NCBI GenBank assembly: GCA_963678705.1
Contig: OY783211.1
Span: 19,854,603 to 19,918,602 of the forward strand
DNA: 64,000 bases
Direction of reading: 5' to 3'
DNA from: Panorpa germanica
Lineage: Eukaryota > Arthropoda > Insecta > Mecoptera > Panorpidae
Each line of letters starts with the position of its first letter. Positions within the stretch are counted from its first letter, which is position 1. The notes under the pieces are model-generated. The model was given only the letters and a program-made list of their open reading frames with translations, did not search any database and had not been told where the DNA came from. The position numbers were made by a program, and so were the translations under genes. Below, piece by piece: positions 1-10,981 of this stretch.

Positions 1-1516
1 AATTGGGGCTCACCTGTTATTTTTCGCAGCTGGAAAGATCAAGAACTCGTCACAGTCATTTTTTGTTTGTTTAATATTTAATAGATGTTTGGCGAAAACT
101 TTCTTTTTCCTTGGGGAAATTTATATACATAAAAATTAAACAAAATACAGAATTGTCTGCTTTTATGTATTACGGCATAAATACCTCTAGAAGCTGCATA
201 GCGCATCGAACGGGCTGTATTTGTTGTATGTTTTTTGTACTCTAACACGTATTAATTTGTTAAATCAATTAACTCAAAAATCAAATTTGGTTTTAAAATA
301 GTTGTCTATCAAAATACTTTTCTAAACATTTTATGATCAAGAATAAATATAATTGCACAAATATCTGTAAACTATAAACTGTAAAATACTAATTGTCGAA
401 GAAAAATAAAAACAAAACGTGTGAGAGTACTATGAAATGAAACTTAGAATTACTCTACTATAAAATAGTAAGTCATTTAATTCTAAATTTCATCAAACAT
501 ATAAGTATTAACAGTAGGATAATATTAAGTAAAAAGTGTTGAAAAAATTTGGGTTTTTCTTAATGTTTTTAGCATAAATATAAATACCTCCATAATAAAC
601 AAATTTCCGACTTTCAAGATTATTTTTCAAGGAGACAAACATTTTTCTGATGACAACGGCAATTAAGCTGTTTTAATTTAATTCAAAAATTATTTTTGAT
701 TAATTAGTTATATGTATATAATAAATGCTGAAAATGTTTAAAATGAATAAGCATATATAACTTAGTATATGTTAAACAATTATATTTTAAATTGATTTTT
801 TGCATAGAATATATTAGTTATATTTGTTTATATATATTTTCAGACGATTAATTTAAAAAATCAATTTAACATATTTAATAAGAGAACTTGAGTAAACGAG
901 CTATACAAAACATATTCAAAATATTTTATTAAATCATCGTCAAAACAGATTTAAAAATTTAATTTTTGTGTTAATATTTGTAAGTTAAGTTAATATTAAA
1001 TTAGGATAGTTTTTCTCATTGTACAAAATATAATTAAATACGTAAGCAACTCAATAGAAAATTGTTGTTTTTACAAAAAATAAACGTATCATAAGTAATT
1101 GTATTTTAAGAAAAAAAATTGAAATTTTGATTTAAATATTTGAATATTGTAAGTGAGTACTATGAATATGTTCAGTAGATCATAATCTTTAATATTTAGT
1201 ATTTTATCAACCCTTTATAACCCTGAAAAAAAAATATGAAAAGCAACATTTCGTCAAATATTCGTTAAATACAAATATTTCTCTTATAGCATTTAACTTA
1301 TACCAGACTAACCTGCTCTGTAGAAATCTGTAATCTGAAGTATTTTTATCATTATTGATAAATAATGATTAAAAAATAAAAATTGATATCACTTACCTGT
1401 AATTTTATTCATAATAAAATAAGGGTAACTTGATTTTGTTTTTTGAGAGCACCTTTAATATGTCGAAAAAAAACAAAATGATGACTGCAAGACGTATGAT
1501 GGGAATCCTATAATTA
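1..1516. other. AT-rich gene-free stretch
   Basis: No reading frame with protein-family character and no RNA gene was recognised. The sequence is strongly AT-rich with many short A and T runs. It lies downstream of the LUC7L3-like gene and probably holds its 3' UTR and intergenic DNA. On the minus strand, bases 1-65 could end in a splice donor (AACAG then GTGAGC), but no convincing peptide goes with it. Confidence 0.5.
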
Positions 1517-3097
1517 TTACTGAAAGCTTCCGTCACGACGAGATCTACTTCGACTTCGCCGGCGATCTCTTTGCGAAGACCCTGCAAATTATTTCAAATC
1601 ATCAAAACATCAATAACAAACTAAAGTTGATTGTTTTCCACCTCTTTCAAAATTCTCTTTTTTGGATTTATTTCGTGGTAGTTTTATAGTCTTATGTAGT
1701 TATTCATGCACAACTTTTCAATAACAAAATACCTAAAAAGAATGTTTTCTTACCTCTTTCGCGTTGGTCACGATTTCTGCGATTTCTGTGATCATCACGA
1801 CGCTCCCGGTCATCTCTACGTCTTTCATCACCCCTACAATCAAATAATAAATAAGTAAACAGTATTATTTTAGAATAATTGTGAACAATCTCGGCAGTGG
1901 TCGGTACTCTTGATGACTACCTCTCCCGTCTTCTGTGATCGCGATACTCTCTTTCATCTTCACGTGTTCTAGTATTTCTATCCCTTTGTCTGCGATCACG
2001 ATCGTCATCTCTATGTCGTCTGTCTCTCTCTTTATCTGCATCGCGTTCCTTTCTTCGTTCTTTGTTCATTTCTTCTACCGCAGCACGGAGTCTAGCGTAT
2101 CTAAAACAAAAATTGTTATTATAATTATTGAATGATAAATAAAAATGCAATGTACTAGTGGTCTAAAATAAATACCCAAGGTGTTGCTTCCCCATTAAAT
2201 GATCGTCTATTCTTTGCTGAGCGTCCCCGACAATTAAAAATGCTCCGCAAATATCACAAACTTCCATTTGTTTTTCCTGAGCAGCTGCTAACTCAGCAGT
2301 CATACTCCAATGGCTTAAATTAATACATCATATGTTTATACAAATATAAGAAACTATTTACAAAAGCATATGAAACTTACCTATTATCATTTTGCTTGAC
2401 TAATGTTTCACGCTCTTCTTTCAATTGATCACAAAGTCGCATAAGACCTTGAGCTTGTTCCACATCGCCTCTTGTTCCAGCAACTTCTGCTTCCGCAACT
2501 AAAGCAGTTATCTTTTCCGAAAGAAGAGTTATTTGTTCTTGATTCCTTTTGCTTTGTGCTGGTGTTATCATTTGTCCTGATTCATTAGAGCTCATCAAAG
2601 CTAACCGCTGTCGACCCTTTTGAATTTTACCTGAATGTAAAACAAGAACGTTAACATAGTTCTTTGTTTTTATAGTTGTTTATAAATAGATGTAATAATA
2701 TGCTCACGGTCAACGTCAGATATCATATTGTGACAAAATCTTGTAAACTCGTCTTCATAAAATGCTTTACGGTAACTTGCTTTTGCTTCATGAAATAATT
2801 TTTTCGCTTCTTCATCATGTATCTTTGAACATATTCCCAAATCAGCTCTGGTATTTGTAAATAAGTCATGTGGACAAAATTTCACCAAAAAATATTTACA
2901 GAACTAAAAAATGCGTTAAAAATTTAATAAATAGGATAAAATGTAAATACTGAAGTTTTAATATTGAATATTTACATAAAGTAAGGTTATCATACCTCCC
3001 CGTCTTCCCAATTTAATTCCGTTTTTCTTTCTGATGGATGGGCGTTTCGATTTCTTCCCATTAATTCATCTAACAAAGCTCGAGCAGCATCTGCCAT
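1517..3097 (-). CDS. LUC7L3: LUC7-like protein 3 (U1 snRNP-associated splicing factor)
   Basis: Nuclear splicing factor of the LUC7 family, which helps U1 snRNP select 5' splice sites. Seven exons join in phase: 3097-2996, 2903-2708, 2630-2381, 2313-2176, 2100-1921, 1833-1754, 1581-1517, giving about 336 residues. The start MADAARALLDELMG is the family N-terminus. The first zinc finger lies at about residues 36-62 (CKYFLVKFCPHD then DLGICSKIHD). A helical linker follows, then the second finger at about 202-226 (CDICGAF then DDHLMGKQHLGYAR). The tail from about residue 229 is rich in Arg, Asp, Glu and Ser and ends in a short RS block. MGKQHLGYAR and the RD/RE tail favour LUC7L3 over LUC7L/LUC7L2. 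It is shorter than the human protein (about 430 aa), mainly in the tail, so alternative 3' exons are possible. Confidence 0.9.
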
Positions 3098-4162
3098 TGT
3101 TTTGTAATATACTCAAAGATCAAGATCGTTAATGTTAATAACGTAATCTAGGATAAGTTTACAGCATTGAGCCACATTGAGCTTAAAATGGTCAGTAAGT
3201 ATATCATTTACACAACACTTTTCGTATTACAGTTTTCCACAATATCTTGTCCGACTCATAAAAAAAAATTATTCTCTATTCAATCGCCATATGAAAAAAC
3301 TATATGCAGTGAATAACTTTTTTTAAGTAACAAATATTTTACCTCCAAGCACCTAACATTTTTGTTTCATATCCTACTACTCAGAACAATTCAGAAAGAT
3401 AAGGAGATTTTGCTAACACAAATTACCTTGACTTTTGTATTGCCAGATGAAGCAAATTGAAAGCATAGACGAACGCTATAGGTTCTCTTTCCGGAGCATT
3501 TGAGACAGAACAACTTTTTCAATTTTTTCCATTTTGTCTTTTTATAAATAGAAAAAAATATATATTATATTGAATACAATAATTAAAATTATATAAAGAT
3601 AGTAATTAGTATTGAATAAAAAATATTACTGACACAAAGTATGCGCACTAAGAACTAGCGAAAATAAAAATTAAAACAATAGGTGCTTGAGAATAGGGCT
3701 TAAAATTATCGTTTTTGAAAATTGTTAGCGTTATTTGTTTGTTGATGTCCTCATTTACATAAAAAAAATGATTAAAATATAGAAAACTATCAATATTTAT
3801 TTATTGTGTTATAAACACTATCTCAACATTTCCTAATGCCTATCATTATATATTAAAATCAATGTGAAACAAAAATGTTAACTATATTCTAATTAAAACA
3901 TGCACACATAAATATTTGCTTTTAAAAATGATCTAATTTCTGCAAACCAGAATAACAATGATAAATTCTGAAAAATTGAAAGAGCTAAAGACCAAATTGT
4001 AAAATTGTATAACACAAATAATTAATACTGCATTTGGTAGATTGAAGAAAATAAAATAAATACTTAAATTTTAGAAATCCAAAAAGAAGCCTTGTAGGCT
4101 TAATGTGTTTTTTCCTTTAATTCTTATCTATACGATAACAACTTTTCACTTAATGTTCCTAC
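3098..4162. other. Intergenic: LUC7L3 promoter side and FBXW4 3' flank
   Basis: AT-rich DNA without a supported gene. It should hold the LUC7L3 5' UTR and promoter near 3100-3300 and the FBXW4 3' UTR near 4000-4160, both read on the minus strand. No repeat shared with the rest of the window was noticed. Confidence 0.45.
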
Positions 4163-6334
4163 TTATGAGATAAATTTATTAAGATCTACGTTGTAAATCC
4201 TGGCGATTGCTTTGTCGTAGGTGAAGTCCAGCATGTGCACGTACTCGTCACTGGCAGCAAACATTTGGCAAGCGTCGAAGCTCACGCTGTAGATGGGGGC
4301 CGACTGCTTCCTGGGTTCGGAGAAGTACACCTAGAACATAGCAGTACAGATTAAAGATAGTTGACCATTGAACACAAATATAACAATTATGTAGCAGATA
4401 TGTAAAACCAGATGATCAGCGTGTACCTGTTGTACAATCCCATTGGCCCGCAGATCGTATGCGTTCACTCGTCGATGATGCTGCGTCCCAGATAACACAG
4501 TATTCTTATCATCGCAGCTCAAGCAGTAGAGAACAGAGCCGAATGGATCCTGATATTGTAGCTGGGGGAGAATCTCAGATCCTCTCGATAAATTAGGACT
4601 CCTGGTGTCCCACACAGATAATTTTGCGTCATAGCCGCAAGACAACAACAAATGACTCTAAAAATTAAAGCAAATGATAAATAAATATGTATTTTATGAA
4701 AATACAAAGAAAACCTATAGAACCCCATTGTGTTGTTGGTAGTGTACAGTATTTTACTTAAAGCCTGAGCTGATAGCTGTTGGAGGCTTTCCAAGATAGC
4801 ATTTTTTAATTGAACCACAAAAACTTCATTAATTAAGATTAAAACATAAACTTAATACCTTTTGTTCTTCGTGTGTGGGCAACACAACTACCAAATAAAA
4901 ATGTATCTATGATAATATTTGCCTATTATTAATGAAGTTAATTGTTAATTGTTTTTATTCTTCAAACATGCCTTCTATTGCAGAAAAACAAAGGAATACC
5001 TACATGTTCAATCCAATGAAAATCTAGTGCGTTAAGAAGTCCTGCGGGTCCTAAATTCATGATAACACTGCCACTGTAATTAGATAAATTGATAAATATT
5101 AGAATGAGAAAGTTTACGAATACCATTAGCTCAGGAACCCGACTTACGTTTCAATGTCCATAATATCTATGCATCGTCCTCGCACACTTGTTGCTAGCCA
5201 TTTATTGGTGCTATTCAATTTTAAGCTCAATAAACTGTCATCAATTTGAGCAAGACATTGCGATTCGTTTTGCGGATATTCAGAAGTTATAGCATGGAAT
5301 GGCCATATTTCTATAGTACGATTTGTAGAAGCTACAAGAAGGTCATCATTAGCATCCAAACTGTGCCACCCCATGAGCCGGTCTCGCAAACTGCTATCCT
5401 TCGTCAACAAGTAATGGCAGAATATGGTGTCGTTTAAGTTCAGATCGTACGCGTACAGGTAGCTTCCATAAATATACGTTATTATATTGTTTGTCTTTAT
5501 AAAGCGGGATACATCATCCGTGGTGCCAGTCATTCGTCCATCTAAAAGTCAAGAAATTAAAATAAAAAAATATTCACTTTTTCATATTTATTCTAAATGG
5601 TTATTATGTTATAGCTATTCTAAAAGTATTTAAAGTAAAAAGGATTTTGTAAGAAGTTTTAAGTATGCAAAAGCGCAAAGGGGAAGATTTATTTTAAAAA
5701 AATAAGTCATAAATCGTTTGTATATTATGTAAAATCATTTATGCAACAGGTAACTTTTGTTATGTTACATAAACCTTAAATACAAATAACTGTGTTTAGC
5801 GGGAGTGTATTCAATTTACAAAAAAATATTGACAGTTTTTGTTTTAATTAATAATATGAGCAATATACCTACGACTCGAACAGGAGTTCTTGCTACTTCT
5901 CCGTAACTACGTGCATATGCATGAACAGCACTTCCAAAAGATACCCATAGAAGATCACGTTCCAAATGAATTTGAGGCATGAACTTTTTCCAAAATCGCA
6001 CCGGATCACATTGAATGTACTTAGCCTGTTTCCAATTATAAGATATTCTAAGTTTTTCAAATGGACTTAATTCATGTTGGGACCTGGTTGTTAAATAATG
6101 AATAACTTGAGTTAAATTATGAAATTGTAAAGTATTTTAAATAAACTACCTTTGGCACATAATTGGGCTTAGTTGATTAGTAACAAAACTCTCTTTTGCC
6201 ATAGGAATCCATTTTCTATGCCTAGAAACAAGAAATCTAAATCTTTTGCATGTTTGACTCAAACTGGCTAAATCTTGAATTGAACAAAAGTCGAATATTG
6301 TTATTAAAACGACATCAGGCGCTGAATAAAGCAT
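4163..6334 (-). CDS. FBXW4: F-box/WD repeat-containing protein 4
   Basis: Substrate-receptor type F-box protein, expected to bind SKP1-CUL1 through the F-box and targets through WD40 repeats. Six exons join in phase: 6334-6150, 6083-5869, 5541-5148, 5073-5004, 4657-4427, 4330-4163, coding for about 420 residues. The F-box is at residues 5-45 (DVVLITIFDFCSIQDLASLS). WD40-like blades follow; HLLLSCGYDAKLSVWDTR and the C-terminal APIYSVSF...YVHMLDF match the FBXW4 C-terminal pattern as I recall it. The donor ending exon 4 was placed at 5004 (CAT then GTAGGT) because only that phase keeps the next exon open. Exons 1, 2 and most of exon 3 lie inside the left copy of a 2.6 kb tandem duplication; this copy is the one attached to the complete 3' end, so it is the likely functional gene. 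Confidence 0.88.
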
Positions 6335-7895
6335 GTTTACTTTTTAGCAGTCAAACAAATTTAATCAGTCCTATGCAATGATATATACTGTTGGTTTAAG
6401 TCCATATAAAATTAAATGTTCACTTTAATAAATTTTGCAATTGAATATAGTATAAACGTCATGTGTCTTAAAGGTTATATTGTGTTATATCTTAAAGAAC
6501 ATAATGATACATAACAAGCACAGACAACAAGCATTGACAACTGCTGATTGACAACTATGTCTCTTGCGTCTCTACGTCTGTCGCGGACTTATTCATATGC
6601 GAGTGTCTCTGTTAATATCTTACTAAATTATTTATCTTATAAAATCTCTATCAAATAGTTGACAGATATTAATAATTAATTTTCTAAAAGTAATTTTTAA
6701 CAATATTCTTAAACTTAAGTTGCGCCATCTATTAAACAGTAGATTACTTTTAAATACAATTGCTTTATAAATTTAAACCCCTGATCAGAATGCAAGCATA
6801 CATTCAAATATATAAAAGTTCAGTTTTAAAATAGAAGATTTAAAGAAGTTAAAAATAACACGGTTTAAAACGCCTGAACGTCACGCTAATACTATAACAC
6901 AATGATTTACATAATGAGTACTTCAAAATAACGAATTACTTCATTTCAATTTTATTTTTTATGTTTTTCTGGTTAATGATTTTATGGACATTTTTTCTTT
7001 AAAAATTACGTTTCTTTGATATTTCTTTATGCAGTTATGTTCGTTATGCTATAAAATAAAGAACTGTGTCATTACATTTTAAATATCTACGATTTTCTGG
7101 CATTTATGCAACCCTTTATAAATTCATAGACCGTCAACTATTTTGGTCCATTTACAGACTTTAAAATGCTAATATCTTGTAAGAAAATATATATCACATG
7201 TCAAAATACAAGAGTTTTTTTTAGTAAAAAGTGAGAAGAGTACACTTTTCTCACTTTTATAATATATATATATTAATAATCAATAATAAAAAATATATAT
7301 CTTTATTTTATAGCGGGATTTAACATAATTTGAATGATGATCTAAATCTGCATTTCATTATCAGGTAAGTGTTTTGGTTTACGAGATATAAGTATTTAAT
7401 ACTCGAACCGTAAAAGATTTTTAAAAATGATTTTATTTATTAAAATCAACATAAAAAACTACGTTAAAAACCAAAAATAATTTTTATAAATATAAAAATT
7501 TCGAAAAAATTTCTATGAAATTAAATAAAAGTTGCATAAAATCTAAAAACTTCATCATTCAACTTCATCAATTTAACTTATTTATAGTAACTTAACATGC
7601 GCCAGACATAACCCTATCAAAAAATTTAAAAAATAATGAAATTTACCTTTTAAAGAAAAATAGCAATAACTGGAAACTTGATTTTAGACAACGTAATTAA
7701 GGTTGCCAGCTTTTCAGGGTTAAATATGTATTAAAAACAGATTGCGTCATCTAGTTAGCAGTACTACATAATGGTATAATTTATGATTTGTTTAACAGTT
7801 GTTGATTTGCTCTTCATAATGTCTGACACGCGGTTTTGATTTAGCCAGCGCGGGGTTTCTAGCAAAAATATCATTGTAATTATTAAAATGTTTAC
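5297..7895. repeat. Tandem duplication, left copy (2.6 kb)
   Basis: Positions 5297-7895 recur at 7897-10495 with a constant offset of 2600. In the lines compared I found no substitution or indel. The unit holds most of FBXW4 exon 3, exons 2 and 1, and about 1.5 kb of upstream DNA (6335-7895). Confidence 0.95.
6335..7895. promoter_or_regulatory. FBXW4 upstream region (inside duplication unit)
   Basis: AT-rich DNA upstream of the FBXW4 start codon. No TATA box or other core element stands out. An 11-bp perfect inverted repeat (AAAAGTGAGAA at 7227-7237, TTCTCACTTTT at 7248-7258) could form a hairpin with a 10-nt loop. The whole stretch is repeated at 8935-10495. Confidence 0.4.
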
Positions 7896-8934
7896 TGAAT
7901 GGCCATATTTCTATAGTACGATTTGTAGAAGCTACAAGAAGGTCATCATTAGCATCCAAACTGTGCCACCCCATGAGCCGGTCTCGCAAACTGCTATCCT
8001 TCGTCAACAAGTAATGGCAGAATATGGTGTCGTTTAAGTTCAGATCGTACGCGTACAGGTAGCTTCCATAAATATACGTTATTATATTGTTTGTCTTTAT
8101 AAAGCGGGATACATCATCCGTGGTGCCAGTCATTCGTCCATCTAAAAGTCAAGAAATTAAAATAAAAAAATATTCACTTTTTCATATTTATTCTAAATGG
8201 TTATTATGTTATAGCTATTCTAAAAGTATTTAAAGTAAAAAGGATTTTGTAAGAAGTTTTAAGTATGCAAAAGCGCAAAGGGGAAGATTTATTTTAAAAA
8301 AATAAGTCATAAATCGTTTGTATATTATGTAAAATCATTTATGCAACAGGTAACTTTTGTTATGTTACATAAACCTTAAATACAAATAACTGTGTTTAGC
8401 GGGAGTGTATTCAATTTACAAAAAAATATTGACAGTTTTTGTTTTAATTAATAATATGAGCAATATACCTACGACTCGAACAGGAGTTCTTGCTACTTCT
8501 CCGTAACTACGTGCATATGCATGAACAGCACTTCCAAAAGATACCCATAGAAGATCACGTTCCAAATGAATTTGAGGCATGAACTTTTTCCAAAATCGCA
8601 CCGGATCACATTGAATGTACTTAGCCTGTTTCCAATTATAAGATATTCTAAGTTTTTCAAATGGACTTAATTCATGTTGGGACCTGGTTGTTAAATAATG
8701 AATAACTTGAGTTAAATTATGAAATTGTAAAGTATTTTAAATAAACTACCTTTGGCACATAATTGGGCTTAGTTGATTAGTAACAAAACTCTCTTTTGCC
8801 ATAGGAATCCATTTTCTATGCCTAGAAACAAGAAATCTAAATCTTTTGCATGTTTGACTCAAACTGGCTAAATCTTGAATTGAACAAAAGTCGAATATTG
8901 TTATTAAAACGACATCAGGCGCTGAATAAAGCAT
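7792..8934 (-). pseudogene. Truncated, chimeric FBXW4 duplicate (F-box, few WD residues)
   Basis: Second copy of the FBXW4 5' half: exons 8934-8750, 8683-8469 and 8141 onward are identical to exons 1, 2 and part of 3 of the complete gene. The duplication breaks inside exon 3 at about 7897. Beyond it the frame stays open through about 34 residues of former upstream DNA (beginning SKHFNNYNDIFARN) and stops at 7792. The joined frame is about 249 residues: an intact F-box, the linker, roughly one WD-like blade and a foreign tail. Exons 4-6 are missing. It keeps its own copy of the upstream region, so it may be transcribed. It is either a very young partial gene copy or an assembly artefact; as a protein it could not form the full propeller. 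Confidence 0.75.
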
Positions 8935-10495
8935 GTTTACTTTTTAGCAGTCAAACAAATTTAATCAGTCCTATGCAATGATATATACTGTTGGTTTAAG
9001 TCCATATAAAATTAAATGTTCACTTTAATAAATTTTGCAATTGAATATAGTATAAACGTCATGTGTCTTAAAGGTTATATTGTGTTATATCTTAAAGAAC
9101 ATAATGATACATAACAAGCACAGACAACAAGCATTGACAACTGCTGATTGACAACTATGTCTCTTGCGTCTCTACGTCTGTCGCGGACTTATTCATATGC
9201 GAGTGTCTCTGTTAATATCTTACTAAATTATTTATCTTATAAAATCTCTATCAAATAGTTGACAGATATTAATAATTAATTTTCTAAAAGTAATTTTTAA
9301 CAATATTCTTAAACTTAAGTTGCGCCATCTATTAAACAGTAGATTACTTTTAAATACAATTGCTTTATAAATTTAAACCCCTGATCAGAATGCAAGCATA
9401 CATTCAAATATATAAAAGTTCAGTTTTAAAATAGAAGATTTAAAGAAGTTAAAAATAACACGGTTTAAAACGCCTGAACGTCACGCTAATACTATAACAC
9501 AATGATTTACATAATGAGTACTTCAAAATAACGAATTACTTCATTTCAATTTTATTTTTTATGTTTTTCTGGTTAATGATTTTATGGACATTTTTTCTTT
9601 AAAAATTACGTTTCTTTGATATTTCTTTATGCAGTTATGTTCGTTATGCTATAAAATAAAGAACTGTGTCATTACATTTTAAATATCTACGATTTTCTGG
9701 CATTTATGCAACCCTTTATAAATTCATAGACCGTCAACTATTTTGGTCCATTTACAGACTTTAAAATGCTAATATCTTGTAAGAAAATATATATCACATG
9801 TCAAAATACAAGAGTTTTTTTTAGTAAAAAGTGAGAAGAGTACACTTTTCTCACTTTTATAATATATATATATTAATAATCAATAATAAAAAATATATAT
9901 CTTTATTTTATAGCGGGATTTAACATAATTTGAATGATGATCTAAATCTGCATTTCATTATCAGGTAAGTGTTTTGGTTTACGAGATATAAGTATTTAAT
10001 ACTCGAACCGTAAAAGATTTTTAAAAATGATTTTATTTATTAAAATCAACATAAAAAACTACGTTAAAAACCAAAAATAATTTTTATAAATATAAAAATT
10101 TCGAAAAAATTTCTATGAAATTAAATAAAAGTTGCATAAAATCTAAAAACTTCATCATTCAACTTCATCAATTTAACTTATTTATAGTAACTTAACATGC
10201 GCCAGACATAACCCTATCAAAAAATTTAAAAAATAATGAAATTTACCTTTTAAAGAAAAATAGCAATAACTGGAAACTTGATTTTAGACAACGTAATTAA
10301 GGTTGCCAGCTTTTCAGGGTTAAATATGTATTAAAAACAGATTGCGTCATCTAGTTAGCAGTACTACATAATGGTATAATTTATGATTTGTTTAACAGTT
10401 GTTGATTTGCTCTTCATAATGTCTGACACGCGGTTTTGATTTAGCCAGCGCGGGGTTTCTAGCAAAAATATCATTGTAATTATTAAAATGTTTAC
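7897..10495. repeat. Tandem duplication, right copy (2.6 kb)
   Basis: Direct repeat of 5297-7895. The internal junction reads TTTAC, one extra T, then GAATGGCC. The outer right flank reads TTTAC then CAAAAATT, and the outer left flank reads AGCATG then GAATGGCC. Confidence 0.95.
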
Positions 10496-10981
10496 CAAAA
10501 ATTTTACAAGCTCAATATTTTCTGTTCTAGGCGCGGGGCATTTGCTACTTCAGCTATATGGCTTATGGGGCACCGATTACAGCCTTATGTTTAGATACGA
10601 GTATGTCATTCGTACTGATAAGAGCTATCAAGAAGTATAAGCTCTCAGTAAAAATGTGAGGTAAATAAATATGTTGAAGTGCAGTTTCCTGAACTTTTGA
10701 GACCGATAAACTGAAGTCGAAATGGATTTTCCAGTTTCAAATTTTGGAAATGTAACAAACGCCGAATATCACAATGGCACTTGTCCGATATCCGATAAGC
10801 TACAAAGATTGTGATATCCACTCGAGATTGGCGGACGTACCAAGATATATAAAGGAGAGCAATTTTGACACAAATAATAACATATTTTAAATATAACGCA
10901 AGTAAGTTACATTCCTCATTATTCAAGAAACAATATTAATTACAAATTGTTCGAGATTGTTAAAAACTAATTAATTTTAGA
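10496..10981 (+). promoter_or_regulatory. Astacin gene promoter with TATA box and 5' UTR intron
   Basis: A TATA box (TATATAAA, 10846-10853) lies about 130 bp before the astacin start codon. About 50 bp downstream, a donor (GCAA then GTAAGT, intron from 10902) pairs with an acceptor ending at 10980, just before the ATG at 10982, giving a short non-coding first exon. A clean TATA box fits a tissue-specific secreted enzyme. The splice pairing is inferred from consensus only. Confidence 0.6.

Noticed and set aside
1405-1587. 60-residue minus-strand frame near the left end
   Set aside because: It is the wrong frame of the last LUC7L3 exon; the right frame gives the RS-rich end and stops at 1517.
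4519-4818. 99-residue minus-strand frame between FBXW4 exons 4 and 5
   Set aside because: The splice from 5004 to 4657 reproduces the FBXW4 sequence without it; the frame is intronic and partly antiphase to exon 5.
10645-10926. 93-residue minus-strand frame upstream of the astacin gene
   Set aside because: No family resemblance; it covers the TATA box and 5' UTR of the astacin gene.
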